Counted from the stretch's first letter, positions 46,673-55,116 are shown. The stretch is DNA of 64,000 nucleotides from CAVPWP01 sp050789285 (GCF_050789285.1 NZ_JBOUVX010000001.1:992001-1056000), one strand, 5' to 3'. The notes: generated by a model not told the origin, from the letters alone. A program made the numbers and translations.

Positions 46673-47455
46673 TCAGTCCGCCGGGTTTCCGGTCTGCGGC
46701 TCGTCCGCAGGGGCGCTGTCGCGGGTGTTGACGCTTGACGCTGCGGGAAGGGCGATCTGGCGCACTGGCTCCAGCGCAGCCGACGAGCCGCGGCTGTCGC
46801 GGCAGTTCACGGTCGAGGCCCGGAAGACCGGCCGCAGGCGCTCTTGGTCGTCGACATAGGGAAAGCGCGCATCGAGCTTGGCGTCCCGTTCGCCGACCGT
46901 CGCCGGCTGGGTGAAGACGCCGCGGCGATCAAGGCGCACGGCCTGGCAACCGCCGGGAACACGGGCGCAGCGGCCGCGTCCGCACATGCGCACTTCGCCG
47001 TTGTAGACGACAAGATCGGTGTCGTCGCGTCCGGCGACCGCGAAGTCGAACTCGGTCCCGCGCACGCCCATCGTCGCGGTGGGGGTGCGGATGTTGTAGG
47101 CGCTTGGCGGGCTTTCGCCGCTGAGGAAGCGGAAGGTTCCCCGAACCGCGTTCACCGACAGCCGCCGCGCGGTGCCGTTGTCGCGGAACAGAAGCCGGGT
47201 GATCGAAAGCTGCGAGTTCGGCCCGACGACGATGCGCGTCTGGTCGGGGAAGATGATCTGCGCCTCGCCGCCTTCGCCCGTGGCGATCGTGTCGCCAAGG
47301 GCGACCGGGGCGCCTTCGCTTAGCGTCACGGTATTGCCGTCGCTGTTGAGGACCGCGCGCTGCACGACTGCGACCGCCTCACCCGTAACGGCCAGGGCGG
47401 GCAGGCCGGCAAATGCCACGGCCGCGACCGCAAGCCAGAGTTTCAGTCCAGTCAT
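46673..47455 (-). CDS. FecR-domain periplasmic protein
   Basis: 260 residues. Signal peptide about 1-23 (LWLAVAAVAFAGLPALA). The FecR domain spans about 45-160: VALGDTIATGEGGEAQIIFP, RLSVNAVRGTFRFLSGES and NIRTPTATMGVRGTEFDFAV, which is the classic core. The C-terminal 90 residues are low in recognisable structure, with several Arg and Cys. No transmembrane anchor besides the signal, so not a FecR-type anti-sigma factor but a periplasmic or surface protein. It overlaps the VPLPA-anchored gene by ATGA and precedes the cyclase. Confidence 0.88.
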   Translation of the reverse strand: MTGLKLWLAVAAVAFAGLPALAVTGEAVAVVQRAVLNSDGNTVTLSEGAPVALGDTIATGEGGEAQIIFPDQTRIVVGPNSQLSITRLLFRDNGTARRLSVNAVRGTFRFLSGESPPSAYNIRTPTATMGVRGTEFDFAVAGRDDTDLVVYNGEVRMCGRGRCARVPGGCQAVRLDRRGVFTQPATVGERDAKLDARFPYVDDQERLRPVFRASTVNCRDSRGSSAALEPVRQIALPAASSVNTRDSAPADEPQTGNPAD

Positions 47456-48558
47456 CGCTGTGGTCTCCTTTGGGGGCGTCGAAAACCCATGCCGGCCAGC
47501 ATCGCGAGCCCCGCGATCAGCCCAAGCGCCGGGGCCGGCAGCGGAACCGGCGGAACCGGCGGGTATGGGTCATAAAGCGAGTACCGGAAGTTTCCGTAGG
47601 CGAAGCCTCGGGTGGCAAGGCTGCTCTGGTCAATCAGCTGGATATGCGAGATTCCGGCGAAGCCGAAGAAGCTGACCAGCCCGGCCGAGGTGATCGTGCG
47701 TTCCGTCAGCAGCAGATCGCCCGAGAACAGACGCACCAGCGCCTGGTCGCCCCTGCGGAAGAAGTAGGTCTCGAAGGACAGGTCCTTGATCAATTGGTCG
47801 AACACGACCAGGGCGTTGCCAAGGCAGTTGAAGCCTTCGTCAAGCGCGCAGAAGCCGCCAGGCGCGGGCATGAACTCGTCGCCGCGATAGACGAAGATGC
47901 CGTCGCCCGCCGTCAACGACACCGTCGCCCCCGGAAGGCGGATGGTGCGCGCGCCGTTGCGAATGCCCAGGGCCTTGCTGAAGTCGAGGAACTCGGTCTG
48001 GATCGGGGGCACCGCGGGGGGCGGCGTGCCCGGGGCGGGCACGATCGGCGCAAAGCCGGGCAGGGGCGGGGCGCTGGTGTCGTAGGTGATCGACCTCAGG
48101 CTGCCGCCCGCGCGCGGCATCGTCGCGGGGATGCCCGAGAAGTCGAGCTGGGCGCGCGTCACCTGGCCCGAGGTTCCCGACACCGGCAGCGCGACGGTTC
48201 CGCCGCCCACGGTTCCCTGCGCCACGATGCGCGTGCCGTCGAACAGGGTCAGCGCGACGGCCTTTGCGGGGATCTTCGGATCAAGCGAGAAACGCAGGTT
48301 CGTGACAGGGCCGAAGAAGATGATGCTCATCTCCGCGCGGCAGGCACGCGCCCCCGCGCTTGCACAGGCGCCGGGCAGGGTGGCGTTGGGGGCATAGACG
48401 ATGATCGATCCGCCGGCGGTCGCCGCGACAAGGCCATGCTGAAATCCGATGGCGGTGCCCCGGTTGCCTGCGGCGAAGTCGGCGAAATCCACGGTGCTGG
48501 CCGCCGCGGCCACCGCCAGGCTCCAAAACATCACCGCCAGACCAATCACCAAGCGCAC
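47452..48558 (-). CDS. Secreted protein with VPLPA-type C-terminal sorting signal
   Basis: 368 residues. Signal peptide about 1-20. Two similar-looking halves (about 22-165 and 213-345) flank a Pro-rich linker (PAPGTPPPAVPP). Each has an extended sheet-rich pattern with a FSLDPKIPAKAVALTLFDG or FETYFFRRGDQALVRLFSG segment. The C-terminus reads PPVPLPAPALGLIAGLAMLAG, then a basic RRPQRRPQR tail: VPLPA motif, membrane segment and positive end, the sorting signal known from Rhodobacterales exosortase systems. No exosortase is encoded in the window. Function unknown. It is expressed with FecR and the cyclase. Confidence 0.8.
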   Translation of the reverse strand: MRLVIGLAVMFWSLAVAAAASTVDFADFAAGNRGTAIGFQHGLVAATAGGSIIVYAPNATLPGACASAGARACRAEMSIIFFGPVTNLRFSLDPKIPAKAVALTLFDGTRIVAQGTVGGGTVALPVSGTSGQVTRAQLDFSGIPATMPRAGGSLRSITYDTSAPPLPGFAPIVPAPGTPPPAVPPIQTEFLDFSKALGIRNGARTIRLPGATVSLTAGDGIFVYRGDEFMPAPGGFCALDEGFNCLGNALVVFDQLIKDLSFETYFFRRGDQALVRLFSGDLLLTERTITSAGLVSFFGFAGISHIQLIDQSSLATRGFAYGNFRYSLYDPYPPVPPVPLPAPALGLIAGLAMLAGMGFRRPQRRPQR

Positions 48559-48859
48559 CGAACAGCCCCCTATGGCGCAACTCCTGACTTGTAAGTCAAA
48601 TCGCGAAATTGATCAAATACAATGATTTCACTTTCGACCCCGCTGACGGCGAATTGGCTGGACTCACCCGTCAAAACGTCGCCTGCGCGGGCCGCCCCCT
48701 ATGCGTCGGCAGCCCGACGGATCGGACAGACGCGCGCCCTTTGGCGTGTCCAAAGACAATCGGCGATCTGCCGGTCGATTGTTGATGAAATTGGGAGAAT
48801 CGATTGCCCGTTGCGCTGGCTCGGGTCGCCCCCGCCCGCAGGCCCCGGACCCGCGACGC
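48559..48859. other. 301-bp intergenic region upstream of the VPLPA-FecR-cyclase operon
   Basis: No supported gene. A plus-strand 122-codon frame from 48622 lacks a ribosome site and runs antisense through the cNMP gene. The AT-rich part (48585-48635) next to the VPLPA-protein gene should hold its promoter and carries the 14-bp palindrome described separately. The rest is GC-rich with nothing distinct. Confidence 0.6.
48585..48598. promoter_or_regulatory. 14-bp inverted repeat upstream of the VPLPA-FecR-cyclase operon
   Basis: TGACTT-GT-AAGTCA, perfect 6-base arms, 27 bases before the start codon at 48558. It overlaps the expected 5' leader or core promoter, so a repressor or autoregulator site is likely. 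The binding protein is unknown. Confidence 0.45.
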
Positions 48860-49564
48860 TCAGCCAGCCCTGTGCTTGCCCGCGGCGCGGGGCGCGATCG
48901 TGTCGGCGTCAGGGGGCGCGAGAGGCCCGTTCCGCATCTCCGGCGCCGCGTCCTCGAGGACGCGCGAGTTCCTCAGAAGGCGGGCGGTGATGATGCGGAT
49001 CAGGCTGTAGGCGAAGCGGGGATTGTCGAAGTAAAGTTCGCGCACGCGCCGGTCGGTCAGTTCTGCGACCTCGACCGGCCCATCGGCCTCAGCGCTCAAG
49101 GTGCGGATCCCGTCGCCCGAAAACAGGCTGATCTCGCCCAGCAGGGCGCCCTTTTCCAGCGTCACGCCGATCTCGGGCAGGCGAATTCGTCCCTTGGTCA
49201 GGATGTACATGCTGCGCCCCCGATCGCCCTTGCGAAAGATCGTCTCGCCCGCGGAAAACCGTCGACGCCGGCCGATGGGCACCAGCCAGTCGAAGGATTC
49301 CTCACCCCCGGTATGCTCTTCGGCCGCCCGGGCGGCGCGAACGAAGGCGTGAAGCTGCCAGAGCCGGGCAAGGTTCAGCGGCAGGAGCAGCCCGTGCAGC
49401 ACGAGGATGGGCGCAAGTCCGGCCGATGCCGCGTAAAGGATGAAGGCAATGTTGCTGGCGATCGCAATGATCCGCAGCGTGACCATCGTCTTCATCAGGA
49501 AGGTCAGAAAGACCAGCGCCGCGGCGACGTATCCCAGCGCGTCGGCCGAAACCGTTTCGAACAT
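48860..49564 (-). CDS. Membrane protein with cyclic-nucleotide-binding domain (3TM-CNB, Popeye-like layout)
   Basis: 234 residues. I chose ATG 49564, which gives a sensible membrane start. The longer frame to 49711 is rejected because it crosses the divergent promoter. Three hydrophobic segments (about 8-25, 28-48, 52-70), then a cNMP-binding barrel (about 92-205): RFSAGETIFRKGDRGRSMYI, LTKGRIRLPEIG and GALLGEISLFSGDG. The three-helix-plus-barrel arrangement resembles Popeye-domain proteins, which bind cAMP at membranes. It is divergent from IclR. Its partner is unknown. Confidence 0.85.
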   Translation of the reverse strand: MFETVSADALGYVAAALVFLTFLMKTMVTLRIIAIASNIAFILYAASAGLAPILVLHGLLLPLNLARLWQLHAFVRAARAAEEHTGGEESFDWLVPIGRRRRFSAGETIFRKGDRGRSMYILTKGRIRLPEIGVTLEKGALLGEISLFSGDGIRTLSAEADGPVEVAELTDRRVRELYFDNPRFAYSLIRIITARLLRNSRVLEDAAPEMRNGPLAPPDADTIAPRAAGKHRAG

Positions 49565-49709
49565 GGTCACTGTCCGCTCATCCGGTCGATCCCCCCACGA
49601 AGCCAAAGGAATATCGCGCCCGGCGCGTCCTGCATAGATCCACGGAAACAAATGCGACCGTCGCATCCGGCATTTGCCAATCGGTCCCGCGCACCGGTAT
49701 TCTTCCGCC

Positions 49710-50570
49710 ATGAAGGACAGCGACCCCGCACCGAAGCCCCCGAAGCCCCCGAAGCCCGCGCGCTACTCGGCGCCCGCGCTCGAGAAGGGTCTCGACATCA
49801 TCGAGCTTCTCGCCCGCGAGGAACGCGGCCTCAGCCAAAGCGAGATCGCCCGGGCCATGGGCCGGTCGGTGGGCGAGATCTTCCGCATGCTGGTCGTCCT
49901 GACCGAGCGCGGCTATGTCGTTCAGGACCCCGATACCGACCGCTACGGCCTGACGACGAAGCTGTTCGAGGTGGCCCATCGCACCCCGCTCATCCGGCGC
50001 CTGACGGCGCTGGCGGGGCCGCTCATGCGGCGACTCACCGCGGCGATCAACCAGTCGGCGCACTTGGCGATCATCAGCGACGACGCGGTGCTGATCGTGG
50101 GGCAGGTGGACCCGCCCGGGCACCACGTCATGTCGATCCGCCTTGGCGCACGTATCGATCTCTGGCGGGCGTCCTCGGGCCGGGTCATCCTTGCCTTCGC
50201 CGACGACGAGACGCTGTCCGAGTTCTTCGCCACCGTTCCGCTGCCGCCCGACAAGTCCGAGGCGCAGGTGCGCGCCGAACTGGGACAGATCCGCGCGCGC
50301 GGGCACGAGATCACCGACAGCTTCACCGCGCGTGGCATCGTCAACATCGCCGCACCGGTCTGCGACCATACCGGCCATGCCATCGCCGCGCTGACCGTGC
50401 CGCATCTGGAACGCTTCGACGACCCGGTCAGCTTCCAGACCTGCGCGCGCCAGGTGATCGACACGGCGAACGCGCTCAGTGTCTCGCTGGGCGGTCCGAC
50501 GGTGCCCGCCTACGACGGCCCCCACGGCGGCCCCAATGGCAGCCCCAGCGGCGGCCTCAGTCGAGCGTGA
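49710..50570 (+). CDS. IclR-family transcriptional regulator
   Basis: 286 residues. ATG 49710 has only a poor ribosome site (TTCTTCC). The upstream in-frame start at 49674 is no better. A Pro/Lys-rich N-tail (PKPPKPPKP, from a 9-bp triplicate) precedes the winged helix (about 22-85: LEKGLDIIELLAREERGLS, GEIFRMLVVLTERGYV). The effector domain (about 100-265) has SAHLAIISDDAVLIVGQVD and DSFTARGIVNIAAPVCDH. It converges with the Gfo/Idh gene with a 14-bp overlap. Likely regulator of the divergent MaoC operons around 52.1 kb. Confidence 0.9.
   Translation: MKDSDPAPKPPKPPKPARYSAPALEKGLDIIELLAREERGLSQSEIARAMGRSVGEIFRMLVVLTERGYVVQDPDTDRYGLTTKLFEVAHRTPLIRRLTALAGPLMRRLTAAINQSAHLAIISDDAVLIVGQVDPPGHHVMSIRLGARIDLWRASSGRVILAFADDETLSEFFATVPLPPDKSEAQVRAELGQIRARGHEITDSFTARGIVNIAAPVCDHTGHAIAALTVPHLERFDDPVSFQTCARQVIDTANALSVSLGGPTVPAYDGPHGGPNGSPSGGLSRA
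49731..49757. repeat. 9-bp unit repeated three times in the IclR gene
   Basis: CCGAAGCCC three times in tandem, coding the PKPPKPPKP part of the N-terminal tail. Confidence 0.85.
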
Positions 50571-51630
50571 GGGGCTCGGACGGGCGCTCCATCGCGCGGA
50601 AGCAGGCCTCGACCAGCGCCATGGTCTGATACGCGTCCTCGACCCCCGAGTGCAGGTGGTCGTCCTCGCCCGCGTCGAATCGCTGGACGTTGCGCATCGG
50701 GCCCATGAAGGCCTCGATGAACCAGCTTCCCGAAAGCGGGATCTGGTGCCACTCGCCGCCGTTCGGGCAGAACCACAGCTCGTCCGCCTCGCCGTTGGGA
50801 TAGTCGTAGCAGACGCCCAGCTTGACCATCATTGCGCCCGCGGTCCCCTCGAACCGGAACCAGGCCGACTGGAACTTTCGCCCGCATTGGTGGTTGTGGT
50901 TGATCGACATCAGGCCGCGCAGTTTCGGCCCGTAGTCTAGGATCACCGAGGTGCGGGTTTGCTTGAAGTCGCCGGCGCGCGGGTCGTGCAGGCTGCGCGC
51001 GAAGACGCCCCGCGGGTTGCCCGCCACCGCGCGTATCGCGTCGAGGTAGTGGATCGAATGCACCGCGATCTCGACCCGCTGCATCGGGATGAGGAAGGGA
51101 AACAGCGTCCAGGGCGTGAAGATGTTCAGGTGCACCTCGATCTCGAGCAGCTCGCCCAGCATCCCGCGCCGCACCGCGTCCTGCACCGCCAGCATCATCG
51201 GCGAAAAGCGCAGCTGGAAGTTGACCGCCGCCTTCAGCCCCTTGTCGCGGCAGATCGCGCGGATCTGGCGGGCCTGCGCCTGATCTGCCCCCATCGGTTT
51301 CTGCATCAGCACCGCGGCCCCGTCGGGCAGATGCGGCAGGATGTCGGTCAGCGCGTGCGGCGGGACCGCGATATCATAGACCGCGCCCTTCCCCTGATCG
51401 GCCACGGCGGCGGCAAGGTCGGGGTAAAGGTTCGGCAGACCATAGTCCGACGCCAGCGCGCTGGCCCGCGCGCCATCCACGTCGGTGACGCCGGTCACGG
51501 TCAGCCCGGCCTTCGCGTAGGCCGGCATGTGCGCGTCGCGGATGATGCCGCCCGCGCCCACGATGACGATGGGCTTGGGGGTGGCCGGGGCCGGCCAGTC
51601 CTGGGCGAGATCCTTCGTCAGATCGGTCAT
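50557..51630 (-). CDS. Gfo/Idh/MocA-family oxidoreductase
   Basis: 357 residues. Start ATG 51630 overlaps the MaoC stop (ATGA), so the longer frame to 51672 is rejected. Rossmann fold IVIVGAGGIIRDAHMPAYAK, the conserved VLMQKPMGADQAQ with Gln-Lys-Pro in place of the usual Glu-Lys-Pro, and VEIAVHSIHYLDAIRAVAG with the active-site His. The catalytic EKP Glu to Gln change also occurs in other family members. It is transcribed with the small MaoC protein. Substrate is presumably the same compound as the right-hand operon. Confidence 0.88.
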   Translation of the reverse strand: MTDLTKDLAQDWPAPATPKPIVIVGAGGIIRDAHMPAYAKAGLTVTGVTDVDGARASALASDYGLPNLYPDLAAAVADQGKGAVYDIAVPPHALTDILPHLPDGAAVLMQKPMGADQAQARQIRAICRDKGLKAAVNFQLRFSPMMLAVQDAVRRGMLGELLEIEVHLNIFTPWTLFPFLIPMQRVEIAVHSIHYLDAIRAVAGNPRGVFARSLHDPRAGDFKQTRTSVILDYGPKLRGLMSINHNHQCGRKFQSAWFRFEGTAGAMMVKLGVCYDYPNGEADELWFCPNGGEWHQIPLSGSWFIEAFMGPMRNVQRFDAGEDDHLHSGVEDAYQTMALVEACFRAMERPSEPLTLD

Positions 51631-52079
51631 TGCGCGGCCTCCCTCCGTTCGGCAAGCAGGATATGCTCGCAATACATCACCGTCTTGCCGTTCTGGTTCT
51701 TCGTCTCGCAGATTTCGGTCACGCGGCCGTAGCCGGGCCGCTTGGGGTCGTCGTCAAGCGCGCCGATCGTCACCGTGGTGCGGATCGTGTCGCCGGCATG
51801 GACCGGCGTGGGAAAACGCAGCCGTTCGTAGCCATAGGTGAAGGCGCGCGGATTGATCTGGGTGGCGGTCAGGCCGATGCCGATGGCGAAGGTCATGGTG
51901 CCATGGGCGATGCGCGCCCCGAAGGGCTGGGTCCGGCACCACTCGGCGTCCATGTGATGGGGGAAGAAATCCCCCGAATGGCCGGCGTGAAAGACGATGT
52001 CGGCCTCGGTGATCGTGCGGCCGAATGTCTGGCGCGCTTCGCCCAGCACGTAATCCTCGAAGAACTGTTCGCGTTCCAT
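51627..52079 (-). CDS. MaoC-like hydratase, single hot-dog domain
   Basis: 150 residues. Start ATG 52079 follows GGGAGGGG, 4-5 bases away. Longer frames cross the promoter region. MaoC signature: YVLGEARQTFGRTITEAD at the N-terminus, the catalytic Asp/His region SGDFFPHHMDAEWCRTQPFG, RIAHGTMTFAIGIGL and YGYERLRFPTPVHAGDTIR. Expected role: (R)-specific enoyl-CoA hydration of a short or branched acyl-CoA. It is divergent from a second MaoC gene at 52213. Confidence 0.9.
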   Translation of the reverse strand: MEREQFFEDYVLGEARQTFGRTITEADIVFHAGHSGDFFPHHMDAEWCRTQPFGARIAHGTMTFAIGIGLTATQINPRAFTYGYERLRFPTPVHAGDTIRTTVTIGALDDDPKRPGYGRVTEICETKNQNGKTVMYCEHILLAERREAAQ

Positions 52080-52143
52080 CGCCCCTCCCTGACCGGCCCT
52101 GCGCGGTTTGGCGCCACTGCTGCTTTTACATATACAAAAACAT

Positions 52144-52172
52144 TTGACAGATGAAAAGCAATCCGTGACGAT
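52144..52172 (+). promoter_or_regulatory. Putative sigma-70-type promoter for the right-hand operon
   Basis: TTGACA (52144-52149), 17-base spacer, GACGAT (52167-52172), 40 bases before the MaoC start at 52213. The flanking TTTTACATATACAAAAACATT (52125-52143 region) is markedly AT-rich for this genome and may hold the IclR operators for both divergent genes. Confidence 0.5.
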
Positions 52173-52212
52173 ATAGCCAACCCGCAGGAAGCGGGACGAC
52201 AGGGGGGAAGCG

Positions 52213-52779
52213 ATGGCCGAGATCGGAGTGCACGCGCGGGGGCTTCCCGGCCTGCCCGAAGGGCATGCCGAGATCCCGGTCTGGAACGCCGAGAACTGGT
52301 ATTTCGAGGATTTCGAGGTCGGCGACAAAATCCGCTCGATCCGCCGGACGATCTCGGAAGGCGAATCGATGCTCTTCAATTCTCTGGTCATGGACCATCA
52401 CCCCTATGTCAGCGACGAACGCTTCGCCGCCGAGGAAGGCGTCTTCGGCCGCCGTCTTGTCGCCGGGGCCATGGTCTTTTCCTACGGGCTGGGCCTTGCG
52501 GCGACCAATTGCCTGAACTCGTTCTCCTACGGCTACGACCGGCTGCGCTTCATCGCGCCGGTGTTCATCGGCGACACGATCTACACAATCCGCGAGAACC
52601 TGTCGAAAGAGGTCAAGGACCACCGCATGGGCAAGGTTCGCGTCAGCTATTCGGTCTTCAAGGGCGAGGGCGAGCAGGTGCTTTACTGCGAACACCTGAT
52701 GACCGCGCTCTACCGCGACCCGGCGAAGTTCAAGGACGACGCCGACGCCGCGATCAAGGCGAAGACGCGCCGTGGCTGA
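52213..52779 (+). CDS. MaoC-like hydratase, first gene of the right-hand operon
   Basis: 188 residues. ATG 52213 follows AGGGGGGAAG. A short N-terminal extension, then YFEDFEVGDKIRSIRRTISEGE, the catalytic stretch FNSLVMDHHPYVSDERFAA, RLVAGAMVFSYGLGLA and YGYDRLRFIAPVFIGDTI. The layout is close to mesaconyl- and itaconyl-CoA-hydratase-like MaoC proteins, although the substrate is not decided by sequence. Divergent paralogue at 51627. A CoA transferase is encoded two genes on, which supports acyl-CoA chemistry. Confidence 0.9.
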   Translation: MAEIGVHARGLPGLPEGHAEIPVWNAENWYFEDFEVGDKIRSIRRTISEGESMLFNSLVMDHHPYVSDERFAAEEGVFGRRLVAGAMVFSYGLGLAATNCLNSFSYGYDRLRFIAPVFIGDTIYTIRENLSKEVKDHRMGKVRVSYSVFKGEGEQVLYCEHLMTALYRDPAKFKDDADAAIKAKTRRG

Positions 52780-53899
52780 GCTTCTTGGCATGACCTGGGA
52801 TCATTCCCGCGGCTTCGACCCGATGGTCGCCACGTCGCGGGCCTGGGCCGACGCGCATCCCGGCGTCACGATCCGCTGGGAAAAGCGGTCGCTTCAGGCC
52901 TTCGCGGACCGCCCGATTGAGGAGATGGCCGACCGCTATGACCTGATGGTCATCGACCACCCACATGTGGGCGAGGTGGCGCGCTCGGGGCTGCTGATGG
53001 CCTTCGGCGGGATCGGGCGCGACGACGATCTGGCGACGCTTGCGGCGCAGTCGGTGGGTGTTTCGCACCCGTCCTACGACTTCGACGGCCGGCAGTGGGC
53101 GCTGGCGATCGACGCGGCCACGCCGGTCGCCGCGCACCGGCCCGACCTACTGGCCGAGGCCCCGCGCGACTGGGCTGGCGTGATTGCACTCGCGCGGCAG
53201 GGCAGGGTGGCCTTCGCCCTGATCCCGATCAACGCGTTGATGACTGTCATGGGGCTCGCGCGCAACATCGGTGCCGAGGTGGCCGCCGGCGCGCAGTTCC
53301 TCGACGCGGCGGCAGGCGACGAGGTGCTGGGCTGTCTGGCCGACATCCTGCCGCTGATGGACGCGCGCTGCCTCACGCTTGACCCGATCGGGATCTACGA
53401 ATGGATGGGCCGCACCGCCGAGGCGCCGGCCTATTCGCCTTTCGGCTATGGCTACACGAACTACAGCCGCGAGGGGTACTGCCGCTTTCCGCTGCAGTTC
53501 ACCGACGCCCCCGGCGTCCATGCCGACGACCCCTCGGGCACCGTGATCGGCGGCACCGGCATCGCTGTCAGCGCCGCGTCGCCCCACCGCGACCTTGCCG
53601 CCGACTATGCCTTCTGGATCGCCGGGGCCGACTGCCAGAAGGGGCTTTACGTCGACGCGGGCGGTCAGCCCGGCAACGCCGCCGCCTGGGAGGACGACCG
53701 CTGCAACGCCCTGACGCGGGATTTCTTCCGCGCCACGCGGCGCACGCTCGACACCGCGTGGCTGCGGCCGCGGTATGACGGCTACATGGGCTTCCAGGAC
53801 CGGGGCGGCGACATCGTCCATGCTTTCCTGCGGGGCGAGGCCACGCGCGCGGCGACGCTCGATGCGCTGCAGGCGGCCTACGAGGAGAGCCGGTCATGA
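52772..53899 (+). CDS. ABC substrate-binding-like protein without signal peptide
   Basis: 375 residues. GTG 52772 overlaps the MaoC stop by 8 bases. ATG 52790 is an alternative. The fold looks like a family-1 solute-binding protein: LGMTWDHSRGFDPMVATSRA, AWADAHPGVTIRWEKRSL, YDLMVIDHPHVGEVARSG and the C-terminal RRTLDTAWLRPRYDGYMGFQ. The N-terminus is charged and has no hydrophobic core or twin Arg, so it should stay in the cytoplasm. A normal signal-bearing binding protein is encoded at 55143. Possible roles: intracellular ligand carrier or sensor, or a recruited enzyme. Confidence 0.75.
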   Translation: MAELLGMTWDHSRGFDPMVATSRAWADAHPGVTIRWEKRSLQAFADRPIEEMADRYDLMVIDHPHVGEVARSGLLMAFGGIGRDDDLATLAAQSVGVSHPSYDFDGRQWALAIDAATPVAAHRPDLLAEAPRDWAGVIALARQGRVAFALIPINALMTVMGLARNIGAEVAAGAQFLDAAAGDEVLGCLADILPLMDARCLTLDPIGIYEWMGRTAEAPAYSPFGYGYTNYSREGYCRFPLQFTDAPGVHADDPSGTVIGGTGIAVSAASPHRDLAADYAFWIAGADCQKGLYVDAGGQPGNAAAWEDDRCNALTRDFFRATRRTLDTAWLRPRYDGYMGFQDRGGDIVHAFLRGEATRAATLDALQAAYEESRS

Positions 53900-55116
53900 A
53901 CGTAATGCCGGACGCCGACCGTCCCCTTGCGGGCCTCGTGGTGCTTGATTTCAGCCAGTTCCTGTCGGGGCCGCTGGCCTCGCTGAAACTGGCCGATCTT
54001 GGCGCGCGGGTGATCAAGGTCGAACGCCCCGGCACCGGCGACCTGTGCCGCAACCTCTACCTGTCGGACACCGACATCGACGGCGACAACTCGCTGTTCC
54101 ACGCGATCAACCGCAACAAGGAAAGCCTGTCCGCCGATCTGCGCGACGAGGCCGACCGCGCCATGCTGCGCGGCCTGATCGCGCGGGCCGACGTGATGAT
54201 CCAGAACTTCCGCCCCGGCGTGATCGAACGCCAGGGCTTCGGCTATGACGACGTGCGCGCGATCAATCCGCGCATCGTCTATGGCTCGATCTCGGGCTAT
54301 GGCGAGGACGGGCCCTGGGCCGCGCTGCCCGGGCAGGACCTGCTGGCGCAGGCGCGGTCGGGGCTTTTGTGGCTGACCGGGTCGCAGGACGATCCGCCGA
54401 TGCCCATGGGGCTTGCGGTGGCCGACATGCTGGCCGGAAACGCGCTGGCGCAGGGCATCCTTGCGGCGCTTGTCGGACGCGGGCTTCACGGGCGCGGTGC
54501 GCACGTGCAGACCAGCCTTTTCGAGGCCATGATCGACTTCCAGTTCGAGGTGCTGACCACGCATCTGAACGATGGCCGGCGGATGCCCCGGCGCAGCGCC
54601 GTCAACGGCGCGCACGCCTATCTGGGCGCGCCCTACGGCGTCTATCGCACGGCCGACGGATACCTCGCGCTGGCGATGACCCCTTCGCTCGACCGGCTGG
54701 CGGGGCTGATGGGGATCGCGGGGCTCGAGCGGTTCTTCGGCGACGCGGGCGCGCTCATGCGGCATCGCGACGAGATCAAGCGCGTGATCGCCGACGCGGT
54801 CGCGACCCGGACCACCGCCGACTGGCTGGCGGTGCTGCAACCGGCCGACATCTGGTGTTCGGAAGTGCTCGACTGGCCGCAGATGCTGGCCTCCGAAGCG
54901 TTCCGAAGCCTCGATCTGACCCAGGTGATCCGCCGCAACGGCGCGGTCGAGCTTGCCGCCCTGCGCGGCCCGATCCGCGTCGACGGCCAGACCCTGAAAA
55001 GCGCGCGCGCGGCGCCCGCCCTTGGCGCGGACCGCGACGCGATCCTGAAAGACCTGCTTCCCGATTTTCCGCCGGCGGGAAGCGGTGCCAACCAGAAGGC
55101 CCGGCAGCGGGCATGA
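53896..55116 (+). CDS. Class III CoA transferase (CaiB/BaiF family)
   Basis: 406 residues, normal length. Opening LAGLVVLDFSQFLSGPLASL and LADLGARVIKVERPGTGD. ISGYGEDGPWAALPGQDLLAQ (parts quoted) and MGLAVADMLAGNALAQGIL carry the expected catalytic Asp (about residue 174). RNKESLSADLRDEAD and DVMIQNFRPGVIERQGF are also family signatures. Moves CoA between carboxylic acids. It overlaps its neighbour by ATGA. With two MaoC hydratases nearby it indicates activation of an unsaturated or hydroxy-acid. Confidence 0.93.
   Translation: MNVMPDADRPLAGLVVLDFSQFLSGPLASLKLADLGARVIKVERPGTGDLCRNLYLSDTDIDGDNSLFHAINRNKESLSADLRDEADRAMLRGLIARADVMIQNFRPGVIERQGFGYDDVRAINPRIVYGSISGYGEDGPWAALPGQDLLAQARSGLLWLTGSQDDPPMPMGLAVADMLAGNALAQGILAALVGRGLHGRGAHVQTSLFEAMIDFQFEVLTTHLNDGRRMPRRSAVNGAHAYLGAPYGVYRTADGYLALAMTPSLDRLAGLMGIAGLERFFGDAGALMRHRDEIKRVIADAVATRTTADWLAVLQPADIWCSEVLDWPQMLASEAFRSLDLTQVIRRNGAVELAALRGPIRVDGQTLKSARAAPALGADRDAILKDLLPDFPPAGSGANQKARQRA

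Noticed and set aside
48622..48990. 122-codon plus-strand frame in the gap before the cNMP-protein gene
   Set aside because: No ribosome site, Arg/Ala/Ser-rich shadow composition, and it runs antisense into the cNMP-binding protein gene.
49731..49757. Short tandem repeat considered as a CRISPR-like or regulatory repeat
   Set aside because: Only three 9-bp units with no spacers, in frame within the IclR gene and coding a Pro/Lys-rich tail.
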